Shown here: piece by piece, positions 24,732-31,433 of the stretch
How the letters are laid out: every line of letters starts with the position of its first letter
Position numbering within the stretch: the first letter of the stretch is position 1
From: a virus
DNA length: 64,000 nt
Reading direction: 5' to 3' (one strand)
IMG/VR virus record: IMGVR_UViG_3300020034_000005
Span: 1 to 64,000 of that record
Made by a program: the position numbers and the translations under genes
The notes under the pieces: generated by a model
What the model was told of the DNA's origin: nothing
What the model saw: only the letters and a program-made list of their open reading frames with translations
The model's database searches: none

Positions 24732-25744
24732 CCAGCCTCGTCCCGCGCCAGCCGGACGCGACCCCCGCCGTCTACGACGCTGCGACGCTCGCCGTCCTCG
24801 CCGCCATCGAGAAGGCTGCTGACGAACATCTCGACAGGATCATCCCCAACAACACCAGACGCGGATACGAGAACGACTGGAACCTCTGGAAGAAGTTCCA
24901 CGCCTGGCTCGCCGAACGCACCGCCCACGAACTGCCGTTGACCGCCGTCACCAAAGGCACGCTCGTCGGATTCGTCGTCTGGCTCGACACCGTCGAACTC
25001 GCCGCACCCAGCAGCATCGACCGCAGGATCACCGGAGTCACCGTCACCGCGCGCGGACTCGGAGTCGAAGTCCCCAAGGAAGCCACCGTCGCCGCACGCA
25101 AAGCCCTCAAGCCACTGAAGGCCGACGAAGACCGCATCGCACGCGGACGAGGTGCCGCGAAAGCCGCCACCCCCGACCAACTCCGACAAATGGCCGCCGC
25201 CATACCCGACAACCTCACCGGCATCCGCGACCGCGCCCTCTGGCTCATGGCGTTCTTCATCGCAGGCCGCTCCGCCGAAGTCGCCGCCCTCCGCACCGAC
25301 GGCATCAACCTCCACAGCGAAGGCCTCAAAGTCCGCGTCCCCGGCGTCAAAGGCAGACCCGCCCGCGAAGTCGTCGTCATGTACGGCAAAAACCCCGACA
25401 CCTGCCCCGTCCGCGCCTGGTCCACCTGGCAAGCCGCCAGCGGCATCACCACCGGAGCCGCCTTCCGCGCCATCGACACCTGGGGCAACATCGCCGACCG
25501 GCACCTCACCGCCGAATCCATCCGCGACATCATCGCCCGCAACGCCGAACGCGCAGGCGTAGCCGTCCGCCTGACCGGCCACAGCATGCGCGCCGGATTC
25601 ATCACCACGTCACGGCGGGCAGGGAAGCGCGAGGAGAAGATCCGCGAACAGTCCGGTCACGCTCAGAACTCGCCAGCGTTCTGGGGGTACATTCGCGAAG
25701 CCGACAAATGGACCGACGCCGCCAGCGACGACATCGGGCTGTGA
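24728..25744 (+). CDS. tyrosine recombinase (first of two)
   Basis: A 338-residue protein with an N-terminal SAM-like core-binding domain (about 20-130) and the catalytic domain of tyrosine recombinases. The first Arg is in FFIAGRSAEVAAL (R about 180); H-x-x-R is HSMRAGF (about 285-288), then SGHAQNSPAFWGYI with the His and the Tyr nucleophile (about 320). All catalytic positions seem present. It lacks the arm-binding N-terminal domain of the other integrase. GTG 24728 overlaps the upstream stop. It may serve as a second integrase or in dimer resolution. Its 3' end meets a converging gene one base away, leaving no room for a classical attP downstream. Confidence 0.88.
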   Translation: MTSLVPRQPDATPAVYDAATLAVLAAIEKAADEHLDRIIPNNTRRGYENDWNLWKKFHAWLAERTAHELPLTAVTKGTLVGFVVWLDTVELAAPSSIDRRITGVTVTARGLGVEVPKEATVAARKALKPLKADEDRIARGRGAAKAATPDQLRQMAAAIPDNLTGIRDRALWLMAFFIAGRSAEVAALRTDGINLHSEGLKVRVPGVKGRPAREVVVMYGKNPDTCPVRAWSTWQAASGITTGAAFRAIDTWGNIADRHLTAESIRDIIARNAERAGVAVRLTGHSMRAGFITTSRRAGKREEKIREQSGHAQNSPAFWGYIREADKWTDAASDDIGL

Positions 25745-25745
25745 A

Positions 25746-26231
25746 TCACTTCTTCGTGTGAAGCAACTGGTCGAGGCCGCTCCACGCTCCGCAGCACAAC
25801 TCCCCAGACCCCTTCGTCACAACCGGACGGAGCTCGTCTACCCCTTGCTGCCTGGCGGTGGCGCGCACCTCATGCGCATCGAACATCCACTTGGCCGCGT
25901 GCTGTCCCTCCAGGGTCATCGGGAGCGCGGCAGACCCGGGCAGTGGGTGCAGGGCGACAATCTTCATGCCAGTCCGCGTAGCGAAGAAGGCTTGCGTGAT
26001 CTGGCACGCCCCCCGGCCTTTATTGCGGGCCTCGATGAAGACCAGGATCTGCGGCGGGGCTCCGCCACCGAAGGCGGCGCCAGGGGACGCCGACACCTTC
26101 GGCCTCGATCCGCTCCACTTCCAGATCATGGTCTGCCACGCAAACGAGACCAGGGTGGCCGCCAGCGCGGATGCCGCCACAGCAACACCCACCACTGCTG
26201 TCCAGGGGATGTCCGAGGCCACGGCCGTCAC
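25746..26231 (-). CDS. membrane-anchored protein of unknown function
   Basis: A 161-residue protein with one N-terminal membrane segment (about 10-33, WTAVVGVAVAASALAATLVSFAW) followed by a soluble beta-rich domain (QILVFIEARNKGRGACQITQAFF, KIVALHPLPGSAALPMTLEGQHAAKW). The stop lies one base from the recombinase stop, a tail-to-tail arrangement. GTG 26231 is the best start, but the ribosome site is weak (AAGTAAG). Single-pass proteins of this layout are often lysogen-expressed exclusion factors; this is inference. Confidence 0.65.
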   Translation of the reverse strand: MTAVASDIPWTAVVGVAVAASALAATLVSFAWQTMIWKWSGSRPKVSASPGAAFGGGAPPQILVFIEARNKGRGACQITQAFFATRTGMKIVALHPLPGSAALPMTLEGQHAAKWMFDAHEVRATARQQGVDELRPVVTKGSGELCCGAWSGLDQLLHTKK

Positions 26232-26282
26232 CTACTTACTTGCGCCGCATGTACATACCTCCAGGGTGCGCCTCTCACTCGT

Positions 26283-26639
26283 TCAGGGCATCCCGAGCTC
26301 AGCCTCCGGCGTGCACACGTCGCACGCTTCGATGACCGCGCCGGCGAGCCCCTCCCGCGCGCTGTCGGCGTCGATGGCGAGCGTCCCGATCCCGTCGTCG
26401 CGTACCCAGCAGTCGGGCCCGTGGAGGATGGGCGGCCGGCCGTGGCGGGTCTGGGTGACGTAAGGCGGCCGGGGCAGCGGGGCGCGCGTTGGTTCCGGCG
26501 GGGGCTTGGGTTTCTGCTGGTCGGCAAGTTGCTGTTCGGCTTGGGCGATCCACCGGTCGGTGCGGGCGAGGTCATCAACCTGGACGCGGCGCAGGAGACG
26601 GAGCGCGGTGAGTCGCTCCTCGGCGGATGGTTCGATCAT
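26283..26639 (-). CDS. hypothetical protein, resembles Streptomyces DUF6233 proteins
   Basis: A 118-residue protein. A helical first third (LTALRLLRRVQVDDLARTDRWIAQAEQQLA) is followed by a Pro-rich linker and an HGPDCWVRDDGIGTLAIDADSAREGLAGAVIEACDVC module. The architecture recalls small Streptomyces proteins named DUF6233, but the match is from memory and weak. The start at 26639 lies seven bases after a -10-like TAGACT, so it is likely leaderless. Confidence 0.7.
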   Translation of the reverse strand: MIEPSAEERLTALRLLRRVQVDDLARTDRWIAQAEQQLADQQKPKPPPEPTRAPLPRPPYVTQTRHGRPPILHGPDCWVRDDGIGTLAIDADSAREGLAGAVIEACDVCTPEAELGMP

Positions 26640-26646
26640 GTGTTCG

Positions 26647-26652
26647 AGTCTA
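26647..26652 (-). promoter_or_regulatory. -10 element TAGACT of a likely leaderless promoter (leftward)
   Basis: On the minus strand TAGACT ends seven bases before ATG 26639. It is identical to the -10 proposed for the gene at 153. No clear -35. Confidence 0.45.
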
Positions 26653-26733
26653 CGGTCACGGCGATCCACCACCATCCGAGCCCGCACACCCCCGCCCGCC
26701 TGCCACACTGGCCGGACACCCCAGGAGGACGCC

Positions 26734-26973
26734 GTGCCGTACCGCCCGTACCCCAACGCCGACCGTGCGCTCCGGCAGATCGACCGCCACTACCCGCCGC
26801 AGCCGGTGCAGGTCTCCGAGGCCACGCTCAAGCTGGCCGAGCAGGCGAACCTCGCACTCGCGAGGGCGGCTGAGGTCGTGCGGCCGATAGCGGAGGCCGC
26901 CGCGCGCATGATGGTCGCGCCGCCTCGGATCCAGTTCGGCGACGCGCTGGCCAAGATTCGCCGCACCGCCTGA
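26734..26973 (+). CDS. small hypothetical protein
   Basis: A 79-residue protein starting with GTG 26734 and with GGAGGA at 26724-26729. It is helical, with VSEATLKLAEQANLALARAAEVVRPIAEAAARMM in the middle and a basic end. It is divergent from the gene at 26639. No recognisable domain. Confidence 0.68.
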   Translation: MPYRPYPNADRALRQIDRHYPPQPVQVSEATLKLAEQANLALARAAEVVRPIAEAAARMMVAPPRIQFGDALAKIRRTA

Positions 26974-27021
26974 CCCGCCGCACCGCCGTTGTCGTCCCCG
27001 CCTCTACTCTGGAGGCATCAA

Positions 27022-27046
27022 CAACCCCTAGCCAGAGTGGGGGTTG
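27022..27046. terminator. hairpin in the gap after the gene at 26973
   Basis: CAACCCC (27022-27028) pairs with GGGGTTG (27040-27046) over an 11-base loop, without a T run. The rest of the 144-base gap contains a second G+C-rich stem near 27081-27100 and no gene that I can support. Confidence 0.35.
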
Positions 27047-27117
27047 CTCGCTGGCTGCGAGGTCGCCCCGTCACCGGTTCAGCGCCCGGGGGCGGGGCGC
27101 TCAGGCATCATGGGCGC

Positions 27118-27348
27118 ATGCCGCCGTTCCTCTGGTTCATCCTGCCCGCCGAGCTGATCTACTGCGCTGCGTGCGTCTATTTCGGTGCGCGGTATGGTGC
27201 GCCGCTCTGGTTGCGATGGCCGCACCTTCTGTGGGCTCGCATGCTGGGCACCGTCCCGCCTGAGGTTGGTCGCGTGCGGCCCGACTACCCGAAGATCCGG
27301 CGGCTTGAGCGGGAGCTCGGCATCAGCGATGAACGCCCGGCGCTGTGA
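27118..27348 (+). CDS. small membrane protein
   Basis: A 76-residue protein with an N-terminal membrane segment (about 4-25, FLWFILPAELIYCAACVYFG) and an aromatic amphipathic stretch, then a basic cytoplasmic tail (YPKIRRLERELG). The ATG lacks a good ribosome site and is preceded by GGCATCATG, the same nine bases at the same distance as the gene at 27373. Confidence 0.65.
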   Translation: MPPFLWFILPAELIYCAACVYFGARYGAPLWLRWPHLLWARMLGTVPPEVGRVRPDYPKIRRLERELGISDERPAL

Positions 27349-27372
27349 CCACCGTTCCGGCATCATGAACCC

Positions 27373-27525
27373 ATGACGACACAGACCCTTCGCGGAGCCC
27401 GCCAGCGTGTCCCGCTGACCGAGATCGATGTCCGTGGCGCTGTCGCGGCCCGGCAGCTCGGCCGGATCCTCCCCGCGTCCACGGGCCGTTCTCTGCGGGT
27501 GTCGACGTTCAACTCGGCGCTGTAG
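27373..27525 (+). CDS. small basic protein (50 residues)
   Basis: A short gene encoding 50 residues, rich in Arg, Thr and Val, starting MTTQTLRGARQRVPLTEIDVRG. Its TAG is directly followed by the ATG of the next gene, which suggests coupled translation. No domain recognised. Confidence 0.55.
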   Translation: MTTQTLRGARQRVPLTEIDVRGAVAARQLGRILPASTGRSLRVSTFNSAL

Positions 27526-27750
27526 ATGGACCGGTACGAATTCTGGGAGCGCGCGCACCGGCTCAAGGCAGCCGCCCACCGTGCTGCCGCCGCGCGTGAG
27601 GACATGGCGGCTGAAATGGTCAAGGCGACGAAGCCCATGCGGAACTTCGCTGCGATCATGCAGGGAGGTTTCGACCGTGATCTCGGCATGCACCCCGACC
27701 TGGCCGAACTGAACGTCCAGCTCGACGGCTACTACGGTGGGCGGCCGTAG
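27526..27750 (+). CDS. small hypothetical protein, helical
   Basis: A 74-residue protein whose ATG abuts the previous stop. Charged helices (YEFWERAHRLKAAAHRAAAAREDMAAEMVKA) dominate. It has no recognisable domain. It converges with the gene at 27752. Confidence 0.62.
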   Translation: MDRYEFWERAHRLKAAAHRAAAAREDMAAEMVKATKPMRNFAAIMQGGFDRDLGMHPDLAELNVQLDGYYGGRP

Positions 27751-27751
27751 C

Positions 27752-27943
27752 TCACGTCTCCCGCGCCGCTTTCTTCGCCGCCATCTCCAGCTCGGTGTTC
27801 CCAGCGCTCCGTAGGAACGCCTCGGCCGCCTCCAGCCACGGCGCCCAACCCTCCCGCGAGTACGGCTCGGACAGGGCTTTCACCCGCGCCGCCTCGGCCT
27901 CGCGCGCCAGCTTCATCACATGATCAGGGATCTCAATAGTCAC
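27752..27943 (-). CDS. small acidic helical protein
   Basis: A 63-residue protein starting GTG 27943 (TIEIPDHVMKLAREAEAARVKAL). A TATGAT (27952-27957 on the minus strand) ends eight bases upstream, consistent with a near-leaderless transcript. The N-terminal strand followed by a helix recalls antitoxin-like or ribbon-helix-helix proteins, but I cannot assign it. Confidence 0.6.
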   Translation of the reverse strand: MTIEIPDHVMKLAREAEAARVKALSEPYSREGWAPWLEAAEAFLRSAGNTELEMAAKKAARET

Positions 27944-27986
27944 AGCCGGGGATCATAAACGGGGGCACTGACACCGGGGCAGAGGC

Positions 27987-28100
27987 TCAGGCGACGGGCC
28001 CGTTGGCGGCCTTCTTCAGCAGCCTGAGCTGCTCGCGCGTCCATCCGGTGATGCGCGCGACGTCAGGCAACGAGCTGCAGGTGTGGGCCGTGCCGTCGCC
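27987..28100 (-). other. out-of-frame C-terminal tail of the endonuclease VII-like gene
   Basis: After the in-frame stop at 28063 the +1 frame stays open to 27987 and encodes AHTCSSLPDVARITGWT and then REQLRLLKKAANGPVA, a plausible helix-turn-helix-like tail. It would follow naturally on WRRH of the upstream gene if one base were absent near 28090. This suggests a frameshift mutation, a sequencing error or a recoding site. Confidence 0.5.
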
Positions 28101-28542
28101 ACAGGGCCGCCCAAGTTGTTTTCGCCAGAGTGCGATCATGCGCGTTGAATCGCACCCACCTCTCGCCCTGTCGGCGCCAGACCCTACCTTGACGCGTCCG
28201 AACCTCGACCCCCTCGGAAGGTTCGGGCATGCGATCCCAGGTTGGGCCGTGGCCGCAGAGCATTACCTTGTACCAGGGTTCGGACAGGTAGCGCTTCACG
28301 GCCCCCTGTTCCAGAACGTGGACGTGCGAGTCGAGCATCGTGTTGCAGCGAGAGCACAGCAGTCCGCGAACCGCCCAGTCGCCGGCTGTCGCGTCGTGGT
28401 CAATCACGAGAAATCCGTGCGGTGTCTCGGTGCCCGGGGTGCCGCAGATTTCGCAGCACCGTTGTGCACGCACTTGTAGAGCCTCGTAGTCGGCGCAGCT
28501 GAGCTGGTACTTCTTGTGTTGGCAGCGGGCGTGACGGTTCAC
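28063..28542 (-). CDS. recombination endonuclease VII-like HNH nuclease
   Basis: A 159-residue protein with a zinc-binding CEICG and a CSRCN pair flanking LVIDHDATAG (the catalytic DH), the order C-x2-C, DHD, C-x2-C of endonuclease VII (about 30-72). It would resolve branched DNA before packaging or act as a nickase. Its ATG overlaps the stop of the ribbon-helix-helix gene by four bases, so they form an operon. The C-terminus looks truncated by a frameshift: the family-like tail continues in the +1 frame to 27987. Confidence 0.85.
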   Translation of the reverse strand: MNRHARCQHKKYQLSCADYEALQVRAQRCCEICGTPGTETPHGFLVIDHDATAGDWAVRGLLCSRCNTMLDSHVHVLEQGAVKRYLSEPWYKVMLCGHGPTWDRMPEPSEGVEVRTRQGRVWRRQGERWVRFNAHDRTLAKTTWAALWRRHGPHLQLVA

Positions 28543-28733
28543 CGGTCCGCTTCTCCGCTGGCCTCCATCTCGGGTCGATGAGGCAGCTTCGCGCCGGGGC
28601 GTCGCAGGTACCAGGCGACGAGTTCCTTGATGGCCGCCGACCGGTCGCCGCCGGGTGCACGCTCGGCCAGCTCCTTCCAGTCCTCGTCGGAGATCCGGAC
28701 GGATCGGTGCTGAGTGCGCGGGGCGTTTGGCAT
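28539..28733 (-). CDS. ribbon-helix-helix (Arc/MetJ-like) regulator
   Basis: A 64-residue protein: HRSVRISDEDWKELAERAPGG (about 9-29) forms the beta strand and first helix, and RSAAIKELVAWYLRR (about 31-45) the second. This fits the ribbon-helix-helix fold of small DNA-binding dimers, with a basic C-terminal extension. It is the first gene of a leftward operon with the endonuclease VII-like gene, and its promoter region carries three copies of a GTGTACGTAC palindrome, probably its own operators. Confidence 0.8.
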   Translation of the reverse strand: MPNAPRTQHRSVRISDEDWKELAERAPGGDRSAAIKELVAWYLRRPGAKLPHRPEMEASGEADR

Positions 28734-28750
28734 GCGTCGATGCTAACCGG

Positions 28751-28820
28751 GTGTACGTACAAAAAGCTAGCCCAAAGGGGTTGTGGTGTACGTACGCCCC
28801 GGGTTACGGTGTACGTACAC
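28751..28820. promoter_or_regulatory. three copies of the GTGTACGTAC operator palindrome
   Basis: Copies at 28751-28760, 28786-28795 and 28809-28820. The last is a perfect 12-bp palindrome, GTGTACGTACAC. Start-to-start spacing is 35 and 23 bases. They fill the divergent region between the ribbon-helix-helix gene (leftward) and the gene at 28846 (rightward), so one regulator could control both. The binding claim is inference from position and symmetry. Confidence 0.7.
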
Positions 28821-28845
28821 CAAGCGGCGAGCAGGGGAGACGGAA

Positions 28846-29511
28846 ATGACGCAGACCATGACCAACCTGGGGACCGTCACCTACAACGGTGAGCCGCTTG
28901 CCCTGGTCGAGTCCAGCTGGAACTCCTGGACCGCCGACGGCATCACCCTCCACATCCTCCCGACCGGCCTGTGGGGAGCCAGCCGCACGGGCAGCTACCC
29001 CACCGGTGCCGACACCCCGCAGGAAGCCCTCGACAACCTCGTCGACCAGGAGCGCAAGGCAGCCCGCGCCGCGACCATCCGGGCCGGGCTCACCGACGGG
29101 CAGAGGTTCGCCCGAGACATGCGCCGCTACCTCGCCATCGGCGCCACCACCCGCCGCTACCGCAAAGGCGCCGACCTCCACGCAGAGATCCTGCGCCTTG
29201 GAATGGAACTGGTCACCAGCGGAACCGAGTACGGATACAGCGAGGACCTGATCAACGCCATCCGTCCGGCCTTCGGCGCGCTGCGGTCCTACGACTCGCA
29301 CATCACGACCGGACGGCTCGGCGGGCTCATCTGCCAGTACATCAACGCGATGTCCCCGTGGCAGCTGCTGGATCTGCTCGCGGAGATGACCGACGCCGGA
29401 ATCACCCACACTGGTGGCGGCGAGCGGTGGCTCCAGGACCTGGCCAAGACCCTCGTCGTCGCCGACGTCAACGCCCTTACCGGACGTCAGACCATCCGCC
29501 GCGCCGCTTAA
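28846..29511 (+). CDS. hypothetical protein under the ribbon-helix-helix operators
   Basis: A 221-residue protein I do not recognise. The first 55 residues are strand-rich (GTVTYNGEPLALVESSWNSWTADGITLHIL), and the rest is helical and basic (QRFARDMRRYLAIGATTRRYRKGADLHAEIL). GGGGAGA lies before ATG 28846. It is divergent from the ribbon-helix-helix operon and shares the palindromic operators. Confidence 0.78.
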   Translation: MTQTMTNLGTVTYNGEPLALVESSWNSWTADGITLHILPTGLWGASRTGSYPTGADTPQEALDNLVDQERKAARAATIRAGLTDGQRFARDMRRYLAIGATTRRYRKGADLHAEILRLGMELVTSGTEYGYSEDLINAIRPAFGALRSYDSHITTGRLGGLICQYINAMSPWQLLDLLAEMTDAGITHTGGGERWLQDLAKTLVVADVNALTGRQTIRRAA

Positions 29512-29536
29512 TCCGAGCCACCTCAGAGGCGGAGGC

Positions 29537-29719
29537 TCACGCCGCGCGCCCGACCTCGGCCTTCCACGCCTCCGTGTACCCGTGCCGCAACCGCTCGTAC
29601 TCCACCCGCTCCACCGACGACAGCGACCGCCCGTGCCGGGACCGCAGGAACACGCGGATCGCCTCATTCCACACGGACGACGGCCGTGAAGGGCCAGACG
29701 AGGTGGGGGTGGGGGGCAT
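29537..29719 (-). CDS. small basic protein
   Basis: A 60-residue protein starting MPPTPTSSGPSRPSSVWNEAIRV, with a basic helix RSRHGRSLSSVERVEYERLRHGY. A TATTCT (29726-29731, minus strand) ends six bases before the ATG, so the transcript is probably leaderless. No domain recognised. Confidence 0.55.
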   Translation of the reverse strand: MPPTPTSSGPSRPSSVWNEAIRVFLRSRHGRSLSSVERVEYERLRHGYTEAWKAEVGRAA

Positions 29720-29768
29720 GGATCAAGAATACGACGGCGGGCCGCAGATCAGGGCGTCGCAGACGAGA

Positions 29769-29780
29769 CGGCATATGCCG
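29769..29780. promoter_or_regulatory. 12-bp palindrome CGGCATATGCCG
   Basis: A perfect palindrome in the short space between the genes at 29719 and 29795. A 10-bp version (GGCATATGCC) recurs at 31382-31391. It may be an operator for one of the nearby regulators. Confidence 0.4.
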
Positions 29781-29794
29781 GGTTGGGGCTTTCG

Positions 29795-30040
29795 TCAGGC
29801 CCGCGGCGGGTGGTCAACCACGAACGTCCCGATGCCGCTCTCGCCACGCAGCCACCCCTCCGCACGCAGATGCGCCAAGGCTTTCTGGCTGGTGGAACTG
29901 GCGATCCCCAGCTCGGTGGCCAGACCAAGCGTCGACGGGACACGGCTCCCCGGCGGATAGGTGCCGTCCTCGATCCGTGCAATGACGATCGCGACGACCT
30001 GCCGCCACATCGCCCGCGTCCGGTCCAACTCTCCGCTCAT
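29795..30040 (-). CDS. GntR-family winged-helix regulator (DNA-binding domain only)
   Basis: An 81-residue protein. Almost the entire sequence is a GntR-type winged helix: MWRQVVAIVIARIEDGTYPPGSRVPST, LATELGIASSTSQKALAHLRAEGWLRGESGIGTFV. There is no effector domain. It resembles the one-domain GntR proteins often found in Streptomyces integrative elements and phages. ATG 30040 is the best start. The divergent gene at 30189 may share its control region. Confidence 0.82.
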   Translation of the reverse strand: MSGELDRTRAMWRQVVAIVIARIEDGTYPPGSRVPSTLGLATELGIASSTSQKALAHLRAEGWLRGESGIGTFVVDHPPRA

Positions 30041-30188
30041 GATCCAGACCGTGCCATCCCGCACCCTGCCGCGCGACCGCAGCAACCATCGCCATGGCGC
30101 GGTATGCCGCAGTAAGGTTGCGGGACGAATTGCCCCCGCGACCGATGACGCGGCCCGGGGGTACGGACGACACCGGAGGAGCGCCGCC

Positions 30189-30377
30189 ATGAAGCAGACT
30201 ACCCACCGCCCCGCGCACGCGGCAGAGCCCGCCACCGGGTGGTGCCACTGGCACAAAGGCGCATCCGAGACCGCGGTCCTGGTCCAGATCATCGAGCAGG
30301 CGTCGGCGTCCGGGGCCCGCCTGTACGCGTGCACCCCGTGCAGGGAACAGCACCACTTGGTCCCGGAGGCGTCATGA
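30189..30377 (+). CDS. small Cys/His-rich protein
   Basis: A 62-residue protein with WCHWHKG near 18-24 and YACTPCREQHH near 47-57, a Cys/His spacing that could hold one zinc ion. GGAGG lies upstream of ATG 30189. The stop overlaps the next start (ATGA). Confidence 0.65.
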   Translation: MKQTTHRPAHAAEPATGWCHWHKGASETAVLVQIIEQASASGARLYACTPCREQHHLVPEAS

Positions 30378-30586
30378 CCGAGGGCTACAAGATCGGCGAC
30401 TGGGTGTTCAGTGAGGACTACGGGCGCGGCGCCGGCGAGGTCATCATGGACCTCGGCGACGGACTGCTGCGCGCCGTGTTCGCGCGCGCCGAGGCCACGG
30501 TCCGCACCTACGCTGTACGCCGGGCGACCGATGAGGAGATCGCGGCGGCCCGTCAGGTACGCCAGGCCCGTGAGGCCTCCCGGTGA
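30374..30586 (+). CDS. small hypothetical protein
   Basis: A 70-residue protein (MTEGYKIGDWVFSEDYGRGAGEV...), beta-rich first half and helical, charged second half, resembling small RNA polymerase-binding (CarD/TudorD-like) barrels only in its KIGDWVF...GRGAGEVI pattern. It is coupled to both neighbours. Function unknown. Confidence 0.65.
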   Translation: MTEGYKIGDWVFSEDYGRGAGEVIMDLGDGLLRAVFARAEATVRTYAVRRATDEEIAAARQVRQAREASR

Positions 30587-30753
30587 GCGCCCCCACCGGG
30601 TACCGCAGCCCCGAATGCCGGGCCGCGGGCACCGACTGGCCGGACGGACACCGCCTCTGCCACGGACCCTGCGCCACCCCTGCGCCCGGTGGCGGGATAC
30701 CCGTTCAGGTCCTGCACTGCGCCTGCCCCTGCCATCGCAGGCCGCGCCCCTGA
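30583..30753 (+). CDS. tiny Cys-rich protein (56 residues)
   Basis: GTG 30583 overlaps the preceding stop (GTGA). The 56-residue product ends QVLHCACPCHRRPRP and has a second CHGPC earlier, suggesting a zinc site. Support is from coupling and codon use. Confidence 0.55.
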   Translation: MSAPTGYRSPECRAAGTDWPDGHRLCHGPCATPAPGGGIPVQVLHCACPCHRRPRP

Positions 30754-30756
30754 ACT

Positions 30757-30794
30757 CCCCGCCCGCGCGTCCGACGGCGGTCCCGCGGGCGGGG
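30757..30794 (+). terminator. perfect 11-bp hairpin after the small-gene operon
   Basis: CCCCGCCCGCG (30757-30767) and CGCGGGCGGGG (30784-30794) pair perfectly over a 16-base loop, four bases after the TGA. No T run follows, so it may be a Rho-type pause or a stability hairpin. Between it and 30958 I see no supported gene; the stretch has an AT-rich patch (CATATATCTGCATG, 30896-30909). Confidence 0.5.
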
Positions 30795-30958
30795 TCAACC
30801 GCTTCACCGGTGGCCTAGACCTCTGCTGTTGATGAAGGCTCTGGCCAGCGGTTTATACGGTGCGCGATCAGTTCACACCCCCTGAGTGCCGTGTGCATAT
30901 ATCTGCATGTAGGCGCCCTTGCGCTTACCGTCACAACAAGGAATGGTCAAGGCAAAGA

Positions 30959-30978
30959 AGCTGACTCCCCAGTCAGCT
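30959..30978 (-). terminator. terminator of the XRE regulator gene (leftward)
   Basis: AGCTGACT (30959-30966) and AGTCAGCT (30971-30978) form an 8-bp stem with a CCCC/GGGG loop. On the minus strand it is followed by TCTTTG, as expected for a leftward intrinsic terminator 37 bases after the XRE stop. Confidence 0.6.
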
Positions 30979-31015
30979 CATGCACCCCGGACCCCGGTGC
31001 GCGCGTCCATGCATG

Positions 31016-31243
31016 TCAGCTCAGGAGGTCCTTCACGTGCACCCGCAGCGCACGCGCGATCCGCAACAAGTGGCTGGTCTTCGACTCCCCGCCGTACTCG
31101 ATGCGCTGAATCGTGCTGCGGTCCAACTCCGACAGCTCGGCAAGCCGCTCCTGGGTCATGTCGAGGTACAGCCGGCGCACGCGCACGCGGTCGCCGATGG
31201 CCCGTCGGGCATCGAGGATCCACTGCGGCTGGTCGGCTGGCAT
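31016..31243 (-). CDS. XRE-family helix-turn-helix regulator
   Basis: A 75-residue protein with a Cro/C1-type HTH: MTQERLAELSELDRSTIQRIEYGG (about 29-52), the second part matching the recognition helix, and RIARALRVHVKDLL at the end. It is a small repressor-like protein. ATG 31243 has no strong ribosome site. Upstream, ATGATC (31264-31269) and GATCAT (31302-31307) form a weak inverted repeat. It is divergent from the SOS-box promoter at 31405. Confidence 0.82.
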   Translation of the reverse strand: MPADQPQWILDARRAIGDRVRVRRLYLDMTQERLAELSELDRSTIQRIEYGGESKTSHLLRIARALRVHVKDLLS

Positions 31244-31363
31244 CAGACAAACGCTCGACCGCAGATGATCTTATGTCAGCAGCAGATTTGCGGCATCTTT
31301 CGATCATGAAGAGCTGACCGGGCGCCCCAGACCCCGCCGCCCGGTCTCACCACCCATACCGCT

Positions 31364-31401
31364 CCAGCCCTGCGGCGCTCTGGCATATGCCGCAGGGCTG
31401 G
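31364..31401. repeat. perfect 13-bp inverted repeat upstream of the SOS-box promoter
   Basis: CCAGCCCTGCGGC (31364-31376) and GCCGCAGGGCTGG (31389-31401) pair without mismatch over a 12-base loop. The loop and right arm contain the GGCATATGCC palindrome (31382-31391). It ends only three bases before the proposed -10. It could be a bidirectional terminator or a regulator-binding site. Confidence 0.55.
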
Positions 31402-31404
31402 GGC

Positions 31405-31433
31405 TAGTGTCCATAAATCGAACGTGCGTTCAC
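31405..31433 (+). promoter_or_regulatory. promoter with LexA/SOS-box-like site
   Basis: A -10-like TAGTGT (31405-31410) is followed at the expected +1 region by TCGAAC-GTGC-GTTCAC (31418-31433), which matches the actinobacterial SOS box (TCGAAC, four bases, GTTCGA) at 10 of 12 fixed positions. No strong -35. LexA bound here would block the rightward transcript toward 31568. This is based on the known consensus and not shown experimentally. Confidence 0.6.

Noticed and set aside
28003-28479. Plus-strand frame opposite the endonuclease VII-like gene
   Set aside because: The opposite strand encodes clear HNH motifs and is coupled to the ribbon-helix-helix gene.
30891-31109. Plus-strand frame opposite the end of the XRE gene
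   Set aside because: It overlaps the XRE gene and its terminator hairpin, has no ribosome site and no recognisable domain.
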